Below are positions 1 through 9,780 of a stretch of DNA of 50,607 nt, in pieces. The translations under genes were made by a program, and so were the position numbers. Source of the stretch: an uncultured Bacteroidota bacterium (GTDB lineage: Bacteria; Bacteroidota; Bacteroidia; AKYH767-A; OLB10); NCBI GenBank assembly GCA_903881665.1, contig CAIRUC010000127.1:1-50607 (forward strand), read 5' to 3'. Positions within the stretch are counted from its first letter, which is position 1. Each line of letters begins with the position of its first letter. The notes under the pieces were generated by a model. That model ran no database searches. It was not told where the DNA came from and saw only the letters and a program-made list of their open reading frames with translations.

Positions 1-8
1 ATCCCCCC

Positions 9-1157
9 TCACCGTATCAATTTATCCATCGTCTTGTTAAATTCCTTTTTAAATTTTTCAAATTCTTCTCCTGTTGCAGGTCCGGCAAAGCCTGCATGAA
101 CTTTTACAACATTGCCTTTGCGATCGAGGTAAATGGATGTAGGAAACGAAATAAAGTTTTTAATTTGTGGTATCTGCTTTAGCACATTGTCTTTTCCCGA
201 TACTCCCGCAATTAAAACAGGATATTGAACATCGTACTTTTTAATTAATCTACTTACCGATGTTTTGGCTTTGCTGAATTCTCCGCTTCTTTCAAATGCT
301 AATCCTATCACTTCTACACCTTCTTCTTTTCTTGCTTTATAAAATTCATTCAAGAAAACTGTTTCATCCATGCAATTCGGACACCATGATCCCATAATTT
401 GAATGATAACCGGCTTGTTCTTAAATCGCGTATCGTGCAATGAAACAATTGTGCTATCAAGATCAGGGAATGAGAAATCGAGTTTCCCTTCTACCGATGT
501 GATGGTATTTGGATCGCGAAGTTTTACTAAAGGATTTCTTTTTGCATGAAAGGGAGCTTTATATGTTGTGCCCGAATAATACATCCCGTTCATCGAATCG
601 CCTTTCACTTCCGCAACATATAGCCACGCATGTGTTCCGTCGAATACACTCATCTTTAAAGTGCGTCCTACTAAACTTCCTTCTAAATAACGATGGTCTC
701 CTGTTTCCGTTAAGAACGTTCCCGTTACATGGTTGTTATCTTGATTAAATACTCCTATTGCAATGGATGAATCCGGCGAATCAACATCAAACCATGTTTC
801 CCATTTTCCGTTTATATCTGATGCCGGTTGCCCTTGATCGGTAAATCGTTGCGATACTCCTTTGTATCCCATAAATGTAATTTCTGGAGCGCCTTTCTTT
901 CCGTAGTTCACCCATTTACCTCGCAAACGATCACCTTCAATACGTAGTTTAAATTCAGAGTCAAACACAGGAACTCTAACAAACATTGAATCTTCAGTAA
1001 CTCGATAAATATCGCATACAATTCTTTCTTCGGCATTGTGAATGATGAATACCGGTTTACCGTTTTGTTCTGTGATATCAAAATTAAAAGGTAAGGGCTG
1101 ATCAACTAAAAATAGTTGTCCGAGCCACAAGCTGAAGAGGAGAGTTATATTATACAT
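9..1157 (-). CDS. TlpA-family thioredoxin-like protein
   Basis: A 382-residue exported redox protein. The N-terminal 20 residues are hydrophobic and can act as a signal or anchor. Residues about 25-220 form a beta-rich region without a motif I can name. Residues about 225-382 are a thioredoxin fold of the TlpA/ResA kind, with the active site WCPNC (cysteines 259 and 262) and a conserved proline in SFPTS near the end. Members of this family reduce disulfides or apocytochrome c in the periplasm; the actual partner here is unknown. It is the last gene of a minus-strand operon, starting 25 nt after the upstream lipoprotein gene ends. The TGA stop lies at the window edge, so the gene is complete. 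Family assignment is solid, substrate is not. Confidence 0.85.
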   Translation of the reverse strand: MYNITLLFSLWLGQLFLVDQPLPFNFDITEQNGKPVFIIHNAEERIVCDIYRVTEDSMFVRVPVFDSEFKLRIEGDRLRGKWVNYGKKGAPEITFMGYKGVSQRFTDQGQPASDINGKWETWFDVDSPDSSIAIGVFNQDNNHVTGTFLTETGDHRYLEGSLVGRTLKMSVFDGTHAWLYVAEVKGDSMNGMYYSGTTYKAPFHAKRNPLVKLRDPNTITSVEGKLDFSFPDLDSTIVSLHDTRFKNKPVIIQIMGSWCPNCMDETVFLNEFYKARKEEGVEVIGLAFERSGEFSKAKTSVSRLIKKYDVQYPVLIAGVSGKDNVLKQIPQIKNFISFPTSIYLDRKGNVVKVHAGFAGPATGEEFEKFKKEFNKTMDKLIR

Positions 1158-1182
1158 GTAAATATCTTACTACTGGTTATTT

Positions 1183-1719
1183 TTAATGGTGAATAAATAC
1201 AGAATGTATCAAGTACGATGTTGTATCTGCAAGAATTACTTTTTGTCCGCCACTTATAGTGTATTCTTTAAACGGAATGTATTGCAATGTTTGCATTGCA
1301 TGATAGTATGCATTTTGTTTTTCCGTCAGAATCTTAATGCGTGATAAGGTGTCGGCTGTTTTGTAAAGTTCAATCTTGCGGACATTTAATTTTGGCTCTA
1401 GTGCCGAGTAAACAATATATGTTTCATTTCCATTGCTGCTCGAATCGCGCTGGTATGATCTTTTCCATGCCGGCTTATTAATGTCGGCTTCAAGAAAAGG
1501 TCTTAGCTCTTTCTTCCAGTTAACATTCGCAAAATTTCGTATTTCTTTTTTTCCGTCTTTGGTGATCGCTTTTTCAAAGCCTGTTTTTTCGGATGTTAAG
1601 ATTCGTATTTGATCATTAAAATAAGCTTCAATTGAGAAATAGGAAGAAGCATTACCGCTAGGAGAGGAGGAGGAACAACCAGCAACAACCATTAATAATA
1701 AAAAAAAGATTTTTTTCAT
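1183..1719 (-). CDS. small lipoprotein of unknown function
   Basis: A 178-residue protein that I do not recognise as a named family. It begins with a short hydrophobic signal ending in VAGC, a lipobox, so it should be lipidated at Cys15 and anchored in a membrane facing the periplasm. The mature part is polar and rich in Lys, Tyr and Ser, with no repeated motif or catalytic signature visible. Its start codon follows the TMTC-like gene's stop by two bases and it is followed by the TlpA-like gene after 25 nt, so the three genes are very likely one transcript. Co-transcription with a thioredoxin-like protein suggests an envelope role, which is an inference only. Confidence 0.75.
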   Translation of the reverse strand: MKKIFFLLLMVVAGCSSSSPSGNASSYFSIEAYFNDQIRILTSEKTGFEKAITKDGKKEIRNFANVNWKKELRPFLEADINKPAWKRSYQRDSSSNGNETYIVYSALEPKLNVRKIELYKTADTLSRIKILTEKQNAYYHAMQTLQYIPFKEYTISGGQKVILADTTSYLIHSVFIHH

Positions 1720-1721
1720 TT

Positions 1722-3830
1722 CTAGAAATTAGCACCCATAGAACGGGCTTTTTGCAAATATTGATTGGCAGTAACGGTATCGCCTAAACTACGATAAATG
1801 ATACTCAAATTGATAATGGCTTTTACATTGTTCGGATCAATAGCAACTGATTTCTCAAACCATATTTTCGCCGAATCTAGTTGGTTGAGTACAGCGTAGC
1901 AATTTCCTAAGTTGTTATAGGCATCTCCGAAGGATGCGTTAATGCTCAGCGTTTTTTTGTAATCGACTATTGCTTCACCGTATTCTTTATACTGCGCGTG
2001 AATATTTCCTCTGTTGTAATAAACCTTATCGAAATCGGGTTTCAACTTTAATGCTTTTTCAAATACTTCAAATGAACCTTGTTTATTTCCCGATTCTCCT
2101 AAATATAATCCTAGGTTATTGTAAATCTCATAATTGTCGTTGTCGAGTTCGGCAGCTCTTGTTAAATCGGCTATAGCTTTGTCGTATTGCCCATTCTTTC
2201 CGTAGGCTATACCTGAGTTTGTAAGTTTGGAAGCGTCGGTAAAGGGCTTGTAACTGCGTGCTTGGTCAAAAGAATATACAGCATTTTTACTGTCATCAAG
2301 TTCTTTGTAAGCCATTCCTAAATTATACCAAGCATCGTTATAATTGGGAATCAACGAAACTCCTTTTTGTAATTGCTCAATTGATTTCTGTAGTAAATTA
2401 TTCTTTACTGCGGGATTTTCTTCTTTCAAAGCTTGTTCAACCAATATGGCACTTCCATATGCGTAACGGATGCGCGCACTTTCGGGAGCCGATTGCACAT
2501 CTTTTGCCAATAAGGTTAAGTTATCTTTCCAGTCGGTGTTACGTGCCATCGTTCTAACTGAGAATATTAAACAAATAGCAATAACAAGAAAATGCAATGT
2601 GCCGGGTTTTCGGATATCCGTAACCTTTATCTCTCTATTTTTTCCGTTGTTTAGTTTGAATACCCTGGCTAACACTATCATTAATGCTATGCAGAATCCG
2701 AGCGATGGAGTATAAACAAATCGTTCTGCCATTGTGGCTTCTAATAAGAAGAAAATATTCGAGAGTAAGCCGATGGTTCCTAAGAAGAACAAAATTCCAT
2801 ACGCCAGCAAATTTCTTTTCGGCAGTTCTTTGATGGCGTAAATGAATAATGAAACATAAATCAGCAATGGCAAGAAAGCTTTGATATTGCTTATGGGCAC
2901 ATTCGGAATGGTGTTGTAAGAGTAATCGAAAATTAAGGTGATGGGAAGAAATAGCAATCCGAGGTATTTTCCTAATACAGAGAATGCGGTCGCGATTTGC
3001 ATCGTTTTATCATTCGTACCTACCAAAGAATTGTTGATCAACAAAATTTCGGTTTCGCCCGTTACTGTTCCTAAAATAGAAGTACGTATGGCCATAAATA
3101 TTCCGAAGATGACAAGGAATGGTACAGTCGTAATTATTGTTTTCTTTAAATCAGCATTTGTTGCACACCAAATTGATAACGGAAAAACTCCGAGCCATGT
3201 TACGCTACTTTCTTTACTAAGTAAGCTTAAGAAAAAACAAAGATTGGCAAGGATGAAGAAATGAAATTTCTCTTTATCAAAATAATAAAGCAAACAGCGC
3301 AATGATAATAATCCGAAAAAGAAACTCATTAATTCATCTCTACTTTTTATGTTCGCTACAACTTCGGTATGGATGGGATGAGTAATGAATAATAACGTAG
3401 CGAAGAGTGGGATGAGCGGATGTAATGTACTCAGCAAACGATTTAGTACCGACAATACAATGACTCCTGTTAATGCATAAAATAAAACGTTGATTAAATG
3501 TCCAAGAAAGGGTTTTCCTCCGCCAAGTTGCCATTCAACAGCAAACATGGCTACTGATAGCGGACGATACAATCCTTCTTTCCGCTCCCAGAATCCTGCG
3601 CGATAAGAAGAAGTAAAAATTTTACCAATAGCGCTTATGCCTTCTTTGGTAATTTTATTGTTGGCCATTACAGTGCCATCGTCAACGGTGAAATCGTGGT
3701 TGAGCGTATTTGCGTATAAAAGAAATCCAAGAATAGCTACAAACAGATACAGCCATTTCTTATCGACTGATTTTTGTTCAGCCGTCGGAGTTTTTACCGG
3801 CGCGGGAGGTTTAGTTGTTCGTTTCTGCAC
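1722..3830 (-). CDS. TMTC-like membrane protein with C-terminal TPR repeats (putative GT-C glycosyltransferase)
   Basis: A 702-residue protein with two halves. Residues about 27-440 contain roughly ten to twelve membrane segments; the first extracytoplasmic loop carries an acidic pair (FTVDD, Asp50-Asp51), as in GT-C fold mannosyltransferases. Residues about 450-700 are a run of about seven tetratricopeptide repeats. This architecture matches the TMTC/DUF1736 family, whose animal members O-mannosylate proteins. Whether the bacterial protein glycosylates proteins is not shown by the sequence. Translation starts at GTG 3830, supported by a TATCTTTG -7 element only four bases upstream (3835-3842), which implies a leaderless mRNA. 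It is the first gene of an operon with the lipoprotein and TlpA-like genes. Confidence 0.85.
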   Translation of the reverse strand: MQKRTTKPPAPVKTPTAEQKSVDKKWLYLFVAILGFLLYANTLNHDFTVDDGTVMANNKITKEGISAIGKIFTSSYRAGFWERKEGLYRPLSVAMFAVEWQLGGGKPFLGHLINVLFYALTGVIVLSVLNRLLSTLHPLIPLFATLLFITHPIHTEVVANIKSRDELMSFFFGLLSLRCLLYYFDKEKFHFFILANLCFFLSLLSKESSVTWLGVFPLSIWCATNADLKKTIITTVPFLVIFGIFMAIRTSILGTVTGETEILLINNSLVGTNDKTMQIATAFSVLGKYLGLLFLPITLIFDYSYNTIPNVPISNIKAFLPLLIYVSLFIYAIKELPKRNLLAYGILFFLGTIGLLSNIFFLLEATMAERFVYTPSLGFCIALMIVLARVFKLNNGKNREIKVTDIRKPGTLHFLVIAICLIFSVRTMARNTDWKDNLTLLAKDVQSAPESARIRYAYGSAILVEQALKEENPAVKNNLLQKSIEQLQKGVSLIPNYNDAWYNLGMAYKELDDSKNAVYSFDQARSYKPFTDASKLTNSGIAYGKNGQYDKAIADLTRAAELDNDNYEIYNNLGLYLGESGNKQGSFEVFEKALKLKPDFDKVYYNRGNIHAQYKEYGEAIVDYKKTLSINASFGDAYNNLGNCYAVLNQLDSAKIWFEKSVAIDPNNVKAIINLSIIYRSLGDTVTANQYLQKARSMGANF

Positions 3831-3834
3831 AGAT

Positions 3835-3842
3835 CAAAGATA
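3835..3842 (-). promoter_or_regulatory. Bacteroidota -7 promoter element TATCTTTG for the TMTC-like operon
   Basis: On the minus strand the sequence TATCTTTG matches the Bacteroidota consensus TAnnTTTG. It ends four bases before the GTG start codon at 3830. Transcription would begin at or next to the start codon. No clear -33 TTG is seen at the usual distance because that position falls in the terminator hairpin. Confidence 0.5.
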
Positions 3843-3850
3843 ATAGTTGG

Positions 3851-3894
3851 GAATGAAAAAAGGTCATCAAATTAATGATGACCTTTTTTCATTC
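3851..3894. terminator. bidirectional intrinsic terminator between hppA and the TMTC-like gene
   Basis: A perfect 19-base inverted repeat (3851-3869 and 3876-3894) with a six-base loop. Its stem has a GGTCATCA core flanked by A and T runs, so it can terminate on either strand. It ends the hppA transcript and insulates it from the downstream operon. Confidence 0.85.
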
Positions 3895-3907
3895 TATATA
3901 CTAAGAA

Positions 3908-6442
3908 TTACTTCTTCTTGCAGCAATCTTTTTTTTCGGTTCCAGCGTCACCTGAGCAGCTTTTCATTTCGCCGCTGCACTTTTGGCCTTCTCCTTTCAT
4001 TTCGCATTTGCCTGCAGCCATATGAGGACAAGATCCCGGCGTGCAATCCATGCCCATTCCTTTACATTTTTCCATGCAAGGCTCATCGCATGAAGCTTTA
4101 GAAGCGTTCATACAAGCATCCATTTTGATATGGCATTTAGCATCTTCACAAGCTACGCAATCCGAGCTATCGATTTTGCCTTCAGCCATCCATTGAGCGC
4201 AAGTTGCAGAATCGATAACGCAGTTACCTTCAGCATCTTTCTCGCATGGCATCATTTTGCAATGAGCAGCATTCATCATTTCACTAGAGCACTCCATTTT
4301 ATCTCCTGTGCAAGCACCGCCATCTTGTTCACCATTTACCGCGATGTAAGGAGCGATAACTAATGATACAATTGACATTAATTTGATAAGGATATTCATA
4401 GAAGGTCCAGAAGTATCTTTAAACGGATCACCAACTGTATCACCTGTTACTGATGCTTTATGCGGTTCTGATTTTTTGTAGAACATTTCGCCGTTGATCA
4501 TCACTCCTTTTTCAAATGATTTCTTAGCGTTATCCCATGCACCACCAGCATTCGATTGGAAAATTCCCATCAATACGCCGCTCACAGTAACACCGGCTAA
4601 TAATCCGCCTAATACTTCAGGCCCGAAAGTAAATCCTACGATTAACGGAGTAATTAATGCAATTGCTCCAGGCATAATCATTTCACGGATTGAAGCTTTT
4701 GTAGAAATAGCAACACACTTTTCATATTCAGGTTTCGCTTTGTATTCCATAATTCCTGGAATTTCGCGGAACTGACGACGAACTTCCTGAACCATGTCCA
4801 TTGCAGCTTTACCCACTGCTTGAATACATAATGCAGAAAATATAAAAGGAATCATACCGCCGATGAATAATCCTGCTAATACGTTCGCTTTGTAAATATC
4901 GATATGAGAGATGCCAGCAATTCCTACGAACGCAGCGAATAAAGCTAATGAAGTTAATGCGGCAGATGCAATAGCAAATCCTTTTCCTGTTGCAGCGGTA
5001 GTATTACCTACAGCGTCTAAGTTGTCAGTACGTTCACGCACTTCAGGAGGTAATTGACTCATTTCAGCAATACCGCCTGCGTTATCTGCAATAGGTCCGA
5101 ATGCATCGATTGCTAATTGCATAGCAGTAGTTGCCATCATACCTGCAGCAGCAATAGCTACACCATATAATCCTGCAAAATGGAAAGATGCCATGATACC
5201 AGCTGCTAATGTTAAAATAGGAATAACAGTAGATTTCATGCCTACTGATAAACCGCCGATGATGTTAGTTGCATGTCCTGTAGAAGACTGTTGAATAATT
5301 GAGTTAACGGGACCTTTACCCATTGCAGTATAATATTCGGTTACGATACTCATAATTGCGCCAACAACAGTACCTACTACGATAGCCATAAATACGCCCA
5401 TCTTAGTAAAAGTAGCAGTACGTAAAACGATATCACCTTCAGGTAACATCATATCAACAATAAAGTATGACGCAATTACAGTTAAGATCATTGAAGCCCA
5501 ATTACCAAGGTTCAACGCGTTTTGCACGTTCGATTTATCATCTTTAATAGTAACGAACATGGTTCCTATAATAGAGAAGATAATTCCTAAGCCGCAAATT
5601 ACCATAGGCAATAAAATTGGCGACATCCCACCGTAGTTATCAGTAACAACAACTTCTTGTCCGAGAACCATCGTTGCAAGAATCGTAGCAACATAAGAAC
5701 CGAATAAATCGGCACCCATACCTGCTACGTCACCTACGTTATCACCTACATTATCGGCGATAGTTGCAGGATTACGAACATCGTCTTCAGGAATTCCTGC
5801 TTCCACTTTTCCTACAAGGTCAGCACCTACATCGGCCGCTTTTGTATAAATACCGCCACCAACACGTGCAAACAATGCGATTGATTCAGCACCTAAAGAG
5901 AATCCGGTTAATACTTCGATAGACGTTTTAACGGTGTCGGCTCCAAGTCCTGCAAATATGTTAAGGAATGCAATGAATAAACCACCTAAACCTAGGATAG
6001 CTAAACCTGCAACACCTAAGCCCATTACAGTGCCACCGGTAAATGAAACTTTTAAAGCTTGCTTTAAACTTGTACGAGCTGCTTGTGTAGTACGTACGTT
6101 CGCTTTTGTAGCTACTTTCATTCCGATGTACCCTGCTGTTGCCGAGAATACCGCACCGATGATGAATGCAACGGCGATAATCCAACTAGAGTGGATTGGC
6201 TTACCATTTATTTCGTGTATGGTTCCGGAATACGCTAATAAAACTGCAGCAATCGTTACGAAAATACTTAGTACTTTCCATTCTGCTTTTAGGAATGCCA
6301 TTGCTCCGTCGGCAATATATCCGGCCAATTCTTGCATTTTAGCATCTCCGGCATCCTGTTTAGTTACCCATGCGGATTTAATAGCCATAACGATTAGGCC
6401 AACAATACCGAGAACGGGAATTAGATAAATTAAATTTTGCAT
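3908..6442 (-). CDS. hppA: membrane-bound K+-dependent pyrophosphatase with cysteine-rich C-terminal extension
   Basis: An 844-residue membrane pyrophosphatase that couples PPi hydrolysis to cation export. The hallmarks are present: EAGIPEDD at 214-221, the DNVGDNVGD metal-PPi motif at 230-238, and [10 protein letters not shown] at 479-488, where Ala483 marks a K+-dependent enzyme. The glutamate usually found in ADLFESY (Na+ pumps) is Gly248, and the plant-type position four residues later is Ala252. Instead a Glu sits at 186 in GAES, the arrangement described for Flavobacterium-type H+-pumping enzymes, so proton transport is the better prediction than sodium. The family is usually about 670-740 residues; the extra length here is a tail from about residue 709 with 20 cysteines plus many Met, Lys and His. 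Membrane PPases have an extracytoplasmic C-terminus, so the tail should face the periplasm. Confidence 0.95.
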   Translation of the reverse strand: MQNLIYLIPVLGIVGLIVMAIKSAWVTKQDAGDAKMQELAGYIADGAMAFLKAEWKVLSIFVTIAAVLLAYSGTIHEINGKPIHSSWIIAVAFIIGAVFSATAGYIGMKVATKANVRTTQAARTSLKQALKVSFTGGTVMGLGVAGLAILGLGGLFIAFLNIFAGLGADTVKTSIEVLTGFSLGAESIALFARVGGGIYTKAADVGADLVGKVEAGIPEDDVRNPATIADNVGDNVGDVAGMGADLFGSYVATILATMVLGQEVVVTDNYGGMSPILLPMVICGLGIIFSIIGTMFVTIKDDKSNVQNALNLGNWASMILTVIASYFIVDMMLPEGDIVLRTATFTKMGVFMAIVVGTVVGAIMSIVTEYYTAMGKGPVNSIIQQSSTGHATNIIGGLSVGMKSTVIPILTLAAGIMASFHFAGLYGVAIAAAGMMATTAMQLAIDAFGPIADNAGGIAEMSQLPPEVRERTDNLDAVGNTTAATGKGFAIASAALTSLALFAAFVGIAGISHIDIYKANVLAGLFIGGMIPFIFSALCIQAVGKAAMDMVQEVRRQFREIPGIMEYKAKPEYEKCVAISTKASIREMIMPGAIALITPLIVGFTFGPEVLGGLLAGVTVSGVLMGIFQSNAGGAWDNAKKSFEKGVMINGEMFYKKSEPHKASVTGDTVGDPFKDTSGPSMNILIKLMSIVSLVIAPYIAVNGEQDGGACTGDKMECSSEMMNAAHCKMMPCEKDAEGNCVIDSATCAQWMAEGKIDSSDCVACEDAKCHIKMDACMNASKASCDEPCMEKCKGMGMDCTPGSCPHMAAGKCEMKGEGQKCSGEMKSCSGDAGTEKKDCCKKK

Positions 6443-6562
6443 AAGTTCAAATTAAGGGACGCGAAGTTACCCCTTTTTACTTTTAAGGGCAAATCCGACA
6501 TGCTATATTACTAATAATTAATCAATTATACTTTTTTTCAAGCATTGCGAGCCCTTGAAAAT

Positions 6563-6588
6563 GAAAAAGCCCTGCATATTCCACAGGG
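6563..6588 (-). terminator. terminator of the 1088-residue T9SS protein gene
   Basis: On the minus strand a CCCTG/CAGGG hairpin (6584-6588 and 6570-6574) is followed by CTTTTTC. It lies 25 bases past the stop of the large T9SS cargo gene and upstream of hppA. Confidence 0.6.
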
Positions 6589-6612
6589 ATTTAACGTTAT
6601 TTTTCTGATTAA

Positions 6613-9600
6613 TTATTTAGTAAAACGAATTGAAAATGAAGCGTCTGCCCCTTGCAAAGTGATGAAGTAAGAACCTTCATTTAGCCCTGAAGTATTAATA
6701 ACAACTTCATTTACAATATTTTGAGTTAATTTTTGGATTAAACGACCATCAATTCCATATATCGTTAAGTTATAAATTCCTGCCGTTCTATTGGTTTTGA
6801 CGTGTAATTGGTCATTTACAGGATTTGGATAAACGCTCCAGCTGGTATTGTTCAATTGAATTAATCCGCTGCAGCTAGTTACAATAATGGTATCAGAAAC
6901 TGTTGCACTGCACCCGTTATTGTCGATGTAAGTATAAAAGACTTCATGGCTTCCTACTCCGATAGAGTCTGGATCAAATTGATTTCCGCTAACTCCTGCA
7001 CCACTCCAGATTCCGCCTGTTGGTGATTCTCCAAATAATGTGACAGGATTTTGAGTGGAACAAATAGTAGTATCCATAAATAAGGTAGCCACCGGATTTG
7101 GATAAACGACCAGATTCAATACATATGTACTATCACAACCTAATGATGTTTGATATGTATCGTAGTATGTTCCTGATGTTGTAATCAAACTATCCGCGAA
7201 AAACAATGCGGCTCCTTCGCAAATAAAACTGTTTTGAGTGAATAGATAGGAAGGATTTACTGTTAACGTAGTATTGATTGTAGAGTCGCAACCTAGCACC
7301 GTAGTAAAGTGATCAACAAAAGTCCCGCTATTATATTGCCAATTTCCTTCCAAAAACAAACTATCGCCGTTGCAAATAGAATTACTTTTTGAAATCAAAT
7401 AAGAAGGATTTACTATTAACGTTGTACTGATTATTGAGTCGCATCCTAATGAGTTTGTAAATTGATCTACATAAGTTCCGCTTACATATTGCCATTTACT
7501 TTCTAGGAACAGACTGTCGCCTTCGCAAATCATTATTGATTGAGTTAACTGATCGGGCATATTTATTATAACAGTAGTATTAATAATTGAATCACATCCG
7601 AAGTTAGAATTTAAAAGATCAATATAGATGCCTCCTATTGTTTGCCAGGCTCCTCCTGCGAATACGCTATCCCCATTACAGATTGTTACAATAATTTGTG
7701 AACTATAGTTTGGTGACACAATTACTTCGGTTATATAGTTACTATCGCAACCAAATGTGGTAAAATTGTTTTCAATTATCGTTGTAGATGATGAATACCA
7801 AGCCCCATTTATTTCGGCGCTGTCGCCAGAACAAATGTGCACAGGAATATCATAATAATATACGGGATTTACCGCTACATTTAATGTTGTATTACTACTC
7901 GTTCCACATTGGTTAGAGGCATTAACGGAAATAATTGCAGAGGAGGCATTTGCTCCAAAGTTCAATAGAGAAGTAGTATCGGAGATGAAGGATGTTACAT
8001 CGTTTCCTGCGATGGTCCAGTTGTATGCATCAACATCTTGCATTGAAGATATCGTATAGGCTTCTCCGCTAGTATTTCCGCAAACTAAAGTAGAGCCGCC
8101 AGTAAAAGCAGGGGCATTTGGGATGGATTTTATTGTTAATGTAACAGTATCGGTAATAGCAGCAGGATTACAAGATCCTGTTGCTACGCAACGGTAGCGT
8201 GTTCCATTAAGATTAGTACCTGGATTAGTAATTGTAAGAAATTTTCCCCCTGTTCCAGCATAGGTAGAATTGGTAGATAAGTTAGTAAACGTGCCCGCAA
8301 TTTCTATTTGCCAACGAAAATTTACAAAACTTCCGCTTGCGTTTGAAGCCAAAGTTGTGCTACTCCCTAAACAAATTGTTTTAGATGTTGGTTGAAGTGT
8401 TATTACCGGAACTGTATTTACTTGCATATAAACCGGAGTAGAGATGGTTGAAGGTCCGCATGGTCCTGTAATTATGCATCGGAAATAATTGTAACTCATC
8501 GCTGCTGTTGCATTCGTAATAGTGATTGTTTTGTTAAAAACACCTGAATAAGGTCCGCCATTTGTCAAACTCACAAATCCACTGCCGGTATCAATTTGCC
8601 ATTGATATTTATAAGAACCGAATCCTCCTGGAGCATGAACATTGAACGAACAATTTTCACCTTCACAAATTGCTCTAGAAGGAGTGAAAGAAGCAATAGC
8701 AGGCAGTTTAGTAAGTGAAAGAAAAGCAATATTAGAAACAGCATTAGGCAATGCATTGCCAGTTAATTCACAACGAATCATCATGGTATTATAGCTGAAA
8801 GGTACATTTGTAAATACAAGCATTGTATCGTGGCTTCCAGAAGCAGCTCCTGTGTCAATCAAATTGATCCAGGTACTACCGTCAAAATATTGCCATTGTA
8901 ACGATGTGAAATCGATGGCAGAAATACTGAAGCTTACTGTATCACTTTCGCATGCATTTACGCTTACCGGTTGCGATAAAATTGTTGGAGCATTAATAAT
9001 TGCACACGGGTTGAATGTAATGGAAAGAGGTAAAATGTTAGCTGTTGGAACTGGTAACGATGTTGAAAGATCTGTTGACCAGTTTGCTGCATTTAAAATT
9101 TCAGTAGCTAAAGCGATTCCAGTGTTTGTGCTGTAATTATAAACGGCGTTCACAGCATCTGGGTAAACAGCAATATTGTTATTCAAAAGTGCTGCGGGCA
9201 AAACAGAAACAGTGGAGGTGGTTGTACAAGGATCAAGTGTTACTTCCCAATTATTATTCATGGAAATTCCTGCAATAAAAGCAGGGCTAACAGATGAACC
9301 TTGATACGCAAATAATTGATCACCATTTGTTGTTGGTAAATCAATAAAATAGGAAATATTATTTGCTGTTGACTGTTCCCCGGTAACAGTACCTGTATTC
9401 GCTGTGAGAACTGTTTTACATTGAATAGTGATCTGCATTCCGCAGGTTAAGTCGGAGGATGCTGTCCATTTAATTATACCGTCTTCATGCGAACCTGTTA
9501 ATGGTCCGCAAGGATCAACTTCTTGAAAAGCGTTATTATTAGTCCACCCAAAGTCAGTAAAATAAATTTCTGTATTGGCTTGAATATCTTTCATTAAAAT

Positions 9601-9780
9601 AAATGAAAAGGCATCATCTTGCGTTAAACCTGCATCATCTGTTGATATGTATCCGGCAAATACGATATCGCCTGGTGTTAAATTTGTTTGCGCTTTTATA
9701 CTGTAGCTGCTCAATATACAAACCAACATAATGAACATTGCCTTTAATCTGTGGCTAGAGACCTTGTAATGATATTTCAT
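6613..9780 (-). CDS. large secreted Ig-like repeat protein with T9SS type A sorting domain
   Basis: A cell-surface or secreted protein of about 1055 residues. I place the start at ATG 9780 because the following residues (MKYHYKVSSHRLK, a hydrophobic stretch, then SIKAQ) make a normal signal peptide; an upstream in-frame start would add 33 residues ahead of it. The first 200 residues contain a GDIVFAGY...FTDFGW region found at the start of other Bacteroidota surface proteins. Two or three Ig-like domains follow. Then come five or six degenerate repeats of about 45 residues with ICxGDS...GxxxDxxxxxxGCDS. The end is a type A T9SS domain (VYPNPVNDQLHV...GSYFITL). No enzymatic domain is visible, so adhesion or a structural role is the likely job. 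It has its own terminator and stands alone. Confidence 0.85.
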   Translation of the reverse strand: MKYHYKVSSHRLKAMFIMLVCILSSYSIKAQTNLTPGDIVFAGYISTDDAGLTQDDAFSFILMKDIQANTEIYFTDFGWTNNNAFQEVDPCGPLTGSHEDGIIKWTASSDLTCGMQITIQCKTVLTANTGTVTGEQSTANNISYFIDLPTTNGDQLFAYQGSSVSPAFIAGISMNNNWEVTLDPCTTTSTVSVLPAALLNNNIAVYPDAVNAVYNYSTNTGIALATEILNAANWSTDLSTSLPVPTANILPLSITFNPCAIINAPTILSQPVSVNACESDTVSFSISAIDFTSLQWQYFDGSTWINLIDTGAASGSHDTMLVFTNVPFSYNTMMIRCELTGNALPNAVSNIAFLSLTKLPAIASFTPSRAICEGENCSFNVHAPGGFGSYKYQWQIDTGSGFVSLTNGGPYSGVFNKTITITNATAAMSYNYFRCIITGPCGPSTISTPVYMQVNTVPVITLQPTSKTICLGSSTTLASNASGSFVNFRWQIEIAGTFTNLSTNSTYAGTGGKFLTITNPGTNLNGTRYRCVATGSCNPAAITDTVTLTIKSIPNAPAFTGGSTLVCGNTSGEAYTISSMQDVDAYNWTIAGNDVTSFISDTTSLLNFGANASSAIISVNASNQCGTSSNTTLNVAVNPVYYYDIPVHICSGDSAEINGAWYSSSTTIIENNFTTFGCDSNYITEVIVSPNYSSQIIVTICNGDSVFAGGAWQTIGGIYIDLLNSNFGCDSIINTTVIINMPDQLTQSIMICEGDSLFLESKWQYVSGTYVDQFTNSLGCDSIISTTLIVNPSYLISKSNSICNGDSLFLEGNWQYNSGTFVDHFTTVLGCDSTINTTLTVNPSYLFTQNSFICEGAALFFADSLITTSGTYYDTYQTSLGCDSTYVLNLVVYPNPVATLFMDTTICSTQNPVTLFGESPTGGIWSGAGVSGNQFDPDSIGVGSHEVFYTYIDNNGCSATVSDTIIVTSCSGLIQLNNTSWSVYPNPVNDQLHVKTNRTAGIYNLTIYGIDGRLIQKLTQNIVNEVVINTSGLNEGSYFITLQGADASFSIRFTK
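7100..7840 (-). repeat. in-frame tandem repeats of about 45 codons in the T9SS surface protein
   Basis: Five to six consecutive units share the pattern ICxGDSxFxxxxWQxxSGTYxDxFxxxxGCDSxxxTTLxVNP. The two central copies are also nearly identical at DNA level. Each copy carries two cysteines spaced about 28 residues apart. The outer copies are more diverged, consistent with older duplication. Confidence 0.8.

Noticed and set aside
5934..6428. A 164-codon open frame antisense to hppA
   Set aside because: It lies fully inside the well-conserved pyrophosphatase gene, is Ala/Pro/Ile-rich as antisense frames of membrane proteins tend to be, and has no promoter or family.
7100..7840. Regularly spaced repeats that might be a CRISPR array
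   Set aside because: The repeats are about 130 bases, imperfect and in frame within one long coding sequence; they encode a cysteine-containing protein repeat.
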